From the NCBI GenBank assembly GCA_002329645.1, contig DCTS01000062.1:298-5834 (forward strand): a stretch of 5,537 nucleotides of DNA, read 5' to 3'. This document shows positions 5,229-5,537 of the stretch, in pieces; within the stretch, counting starts at the first letter, position 1; each line of letters starts with the position of its first letter. Source of the DNA: Lachnoclostridium sp. UBA1434. GTDB lineage: Bacteria > Bacillota > Clostridia > Lachnospirales > Lachnospiraceae. The position numbers and the translations under genes were made by a program. Below the pieces are notes generated by a model. That model saw nothing but the letters and a program-made list of their open reading frames with translations, searched no databases and had not been told where the DNA came from.

Positions 5229-5537
5229 ATGGAACCGATTAAGAGAATAAAAAGGGAGCTTGTATCCAAGGGAAGCATAATAGATTATTATAAGGATACT
5301 ATTGAAATAAACGGCGATAAGACAGCTAAGTTTGACTATATACACCATAAGGGAGCATCTGCCATGATCCCCGTAGACAGTGACGGGCAAATAATCATGG
5401 TAAGGCAATACAGGAATGCGATCGATTCATATTCCCTTGAGATACCGGCAGGGAGCCTGAATAAGGGTGAGGACAACTTAACCTGCGCAATAAGGGAGTG
5501 CGAGGAGGAGGCAGGATATAAGCCCGGCAGGGTGGCT
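5229..5537 (+). CDS. nudF: Nudix hydrolase, ADP-ribose pyrophosphatase type (3' end outside window)
   Basis: Probably hydrolyses ADP-ribose to AMP and ribose 5-phosphate with Mg2+, clearing a reactive nucleotide sugar in the cytosol. The ATG at 5229 follows AAAGGAA (5214-5220) at good spacing, and the frame stays open for 103 codons to the right edge; family members run to about 180 residues. The N-terminal part (1-65) contains a beta-strand-rich stretch ending in MVRQYR, typical of this subgroup. A complete Nudix box follows: G75, E81, then R89-E90-C91-E92-E93-E94-A95-G96-Y97, fitting GX5EX7REUXEEXGU, with E90, E93 and E94 as expected metal ligands. It is preceded by EIPAG, characteristic of ADP-ribose and related sugar-nucleotide pyrophosphatases. 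The missing C-terminal third carries specificity residues, so the exact substrate stays inferred. Confidence 0.9.
   Translation, partial: MEPIKRIKRELVSKGSIIDYYKDTIEINGDKTAKFDYIHHKGASAMIPVDSDGQIIMVRQYRNAIDSYSLEIPAGSLNKGEDNLTCAIRECEEEAGYKPGRVA

Noticed and set aside
4968..5408. A 146-codon minus-strand open frame spanning the proC end, the intergenic region and the Nudix start
   Set aside because: It is antisense to two strong coding regions. Its Tyr/Ser/Cys-rich sequence arises from AT-rich antisense DNA and matches no family I recognise.

Overview
This 5.5 kb window looks like an ordinary housekeeping stretch of a low-GC Gram-positive (Firmicutes) chromosome, most likely a clostridium. Every gene is on the + strand. 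The grounds are an RNase Y gene, strong AGGAGG-type ribosome binding sites, AT-rich intergenic DNA with sigma-A-like promoters, U-tailed intrinsic terminators, and heavy use of AGG/AGA arginine codons and ATA isoleucine codons. The class-level placement is inference from protein style and gene content. No mobile element, CRISPR array, RNA gene, phage gene or defence system is visible.

Layout: (1) 2-853, the 3' two-thirds of miaB, which encodes the tRNA methylthiotransferase and enters from the left edge. (2) 854-1143, a 290-base AT-rich intergenic region. It holds an inverted repeat, a strong sigma-A-type promoter, a second possible promoter, a 13-base imperfect direct repeat and a small palindrome. 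(3) 1144-2691, a complete rny (RNase Y) with a GTG start, closed by a clear terminator at 2696-2720. (4) 2886-4085, a complete AspB-type class I aminotransferase with its own promoter and terminator. (5) 4284-5081, a complete proC (pyrroline-5-carboxylate reductase). (6) 5229-5537, the first 103 codons of an ADP-ribose-pyrophosphatase-type Nudix hydrolase, cut by the right edge.

How they fit together: miaB and rny both act on RNA (tRNA modification and mRNA decay). The aminotransferase and proC both serve amino-acid synthesis. proC and the Nudix gene have no visible terminator between them and may be partly co-transcribed. The two terminators make rny and the aminotransferase largely separate transcription units.

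I found no credible undescribed system. What merits a second look is mostly regulatory: the long, repeat-bearing rny leader; an 11-base palindrome-containing motif shared by the rny leader and the aminotransferase promoter; and an arginine codon pattern in rny that differs from all its neighbours.
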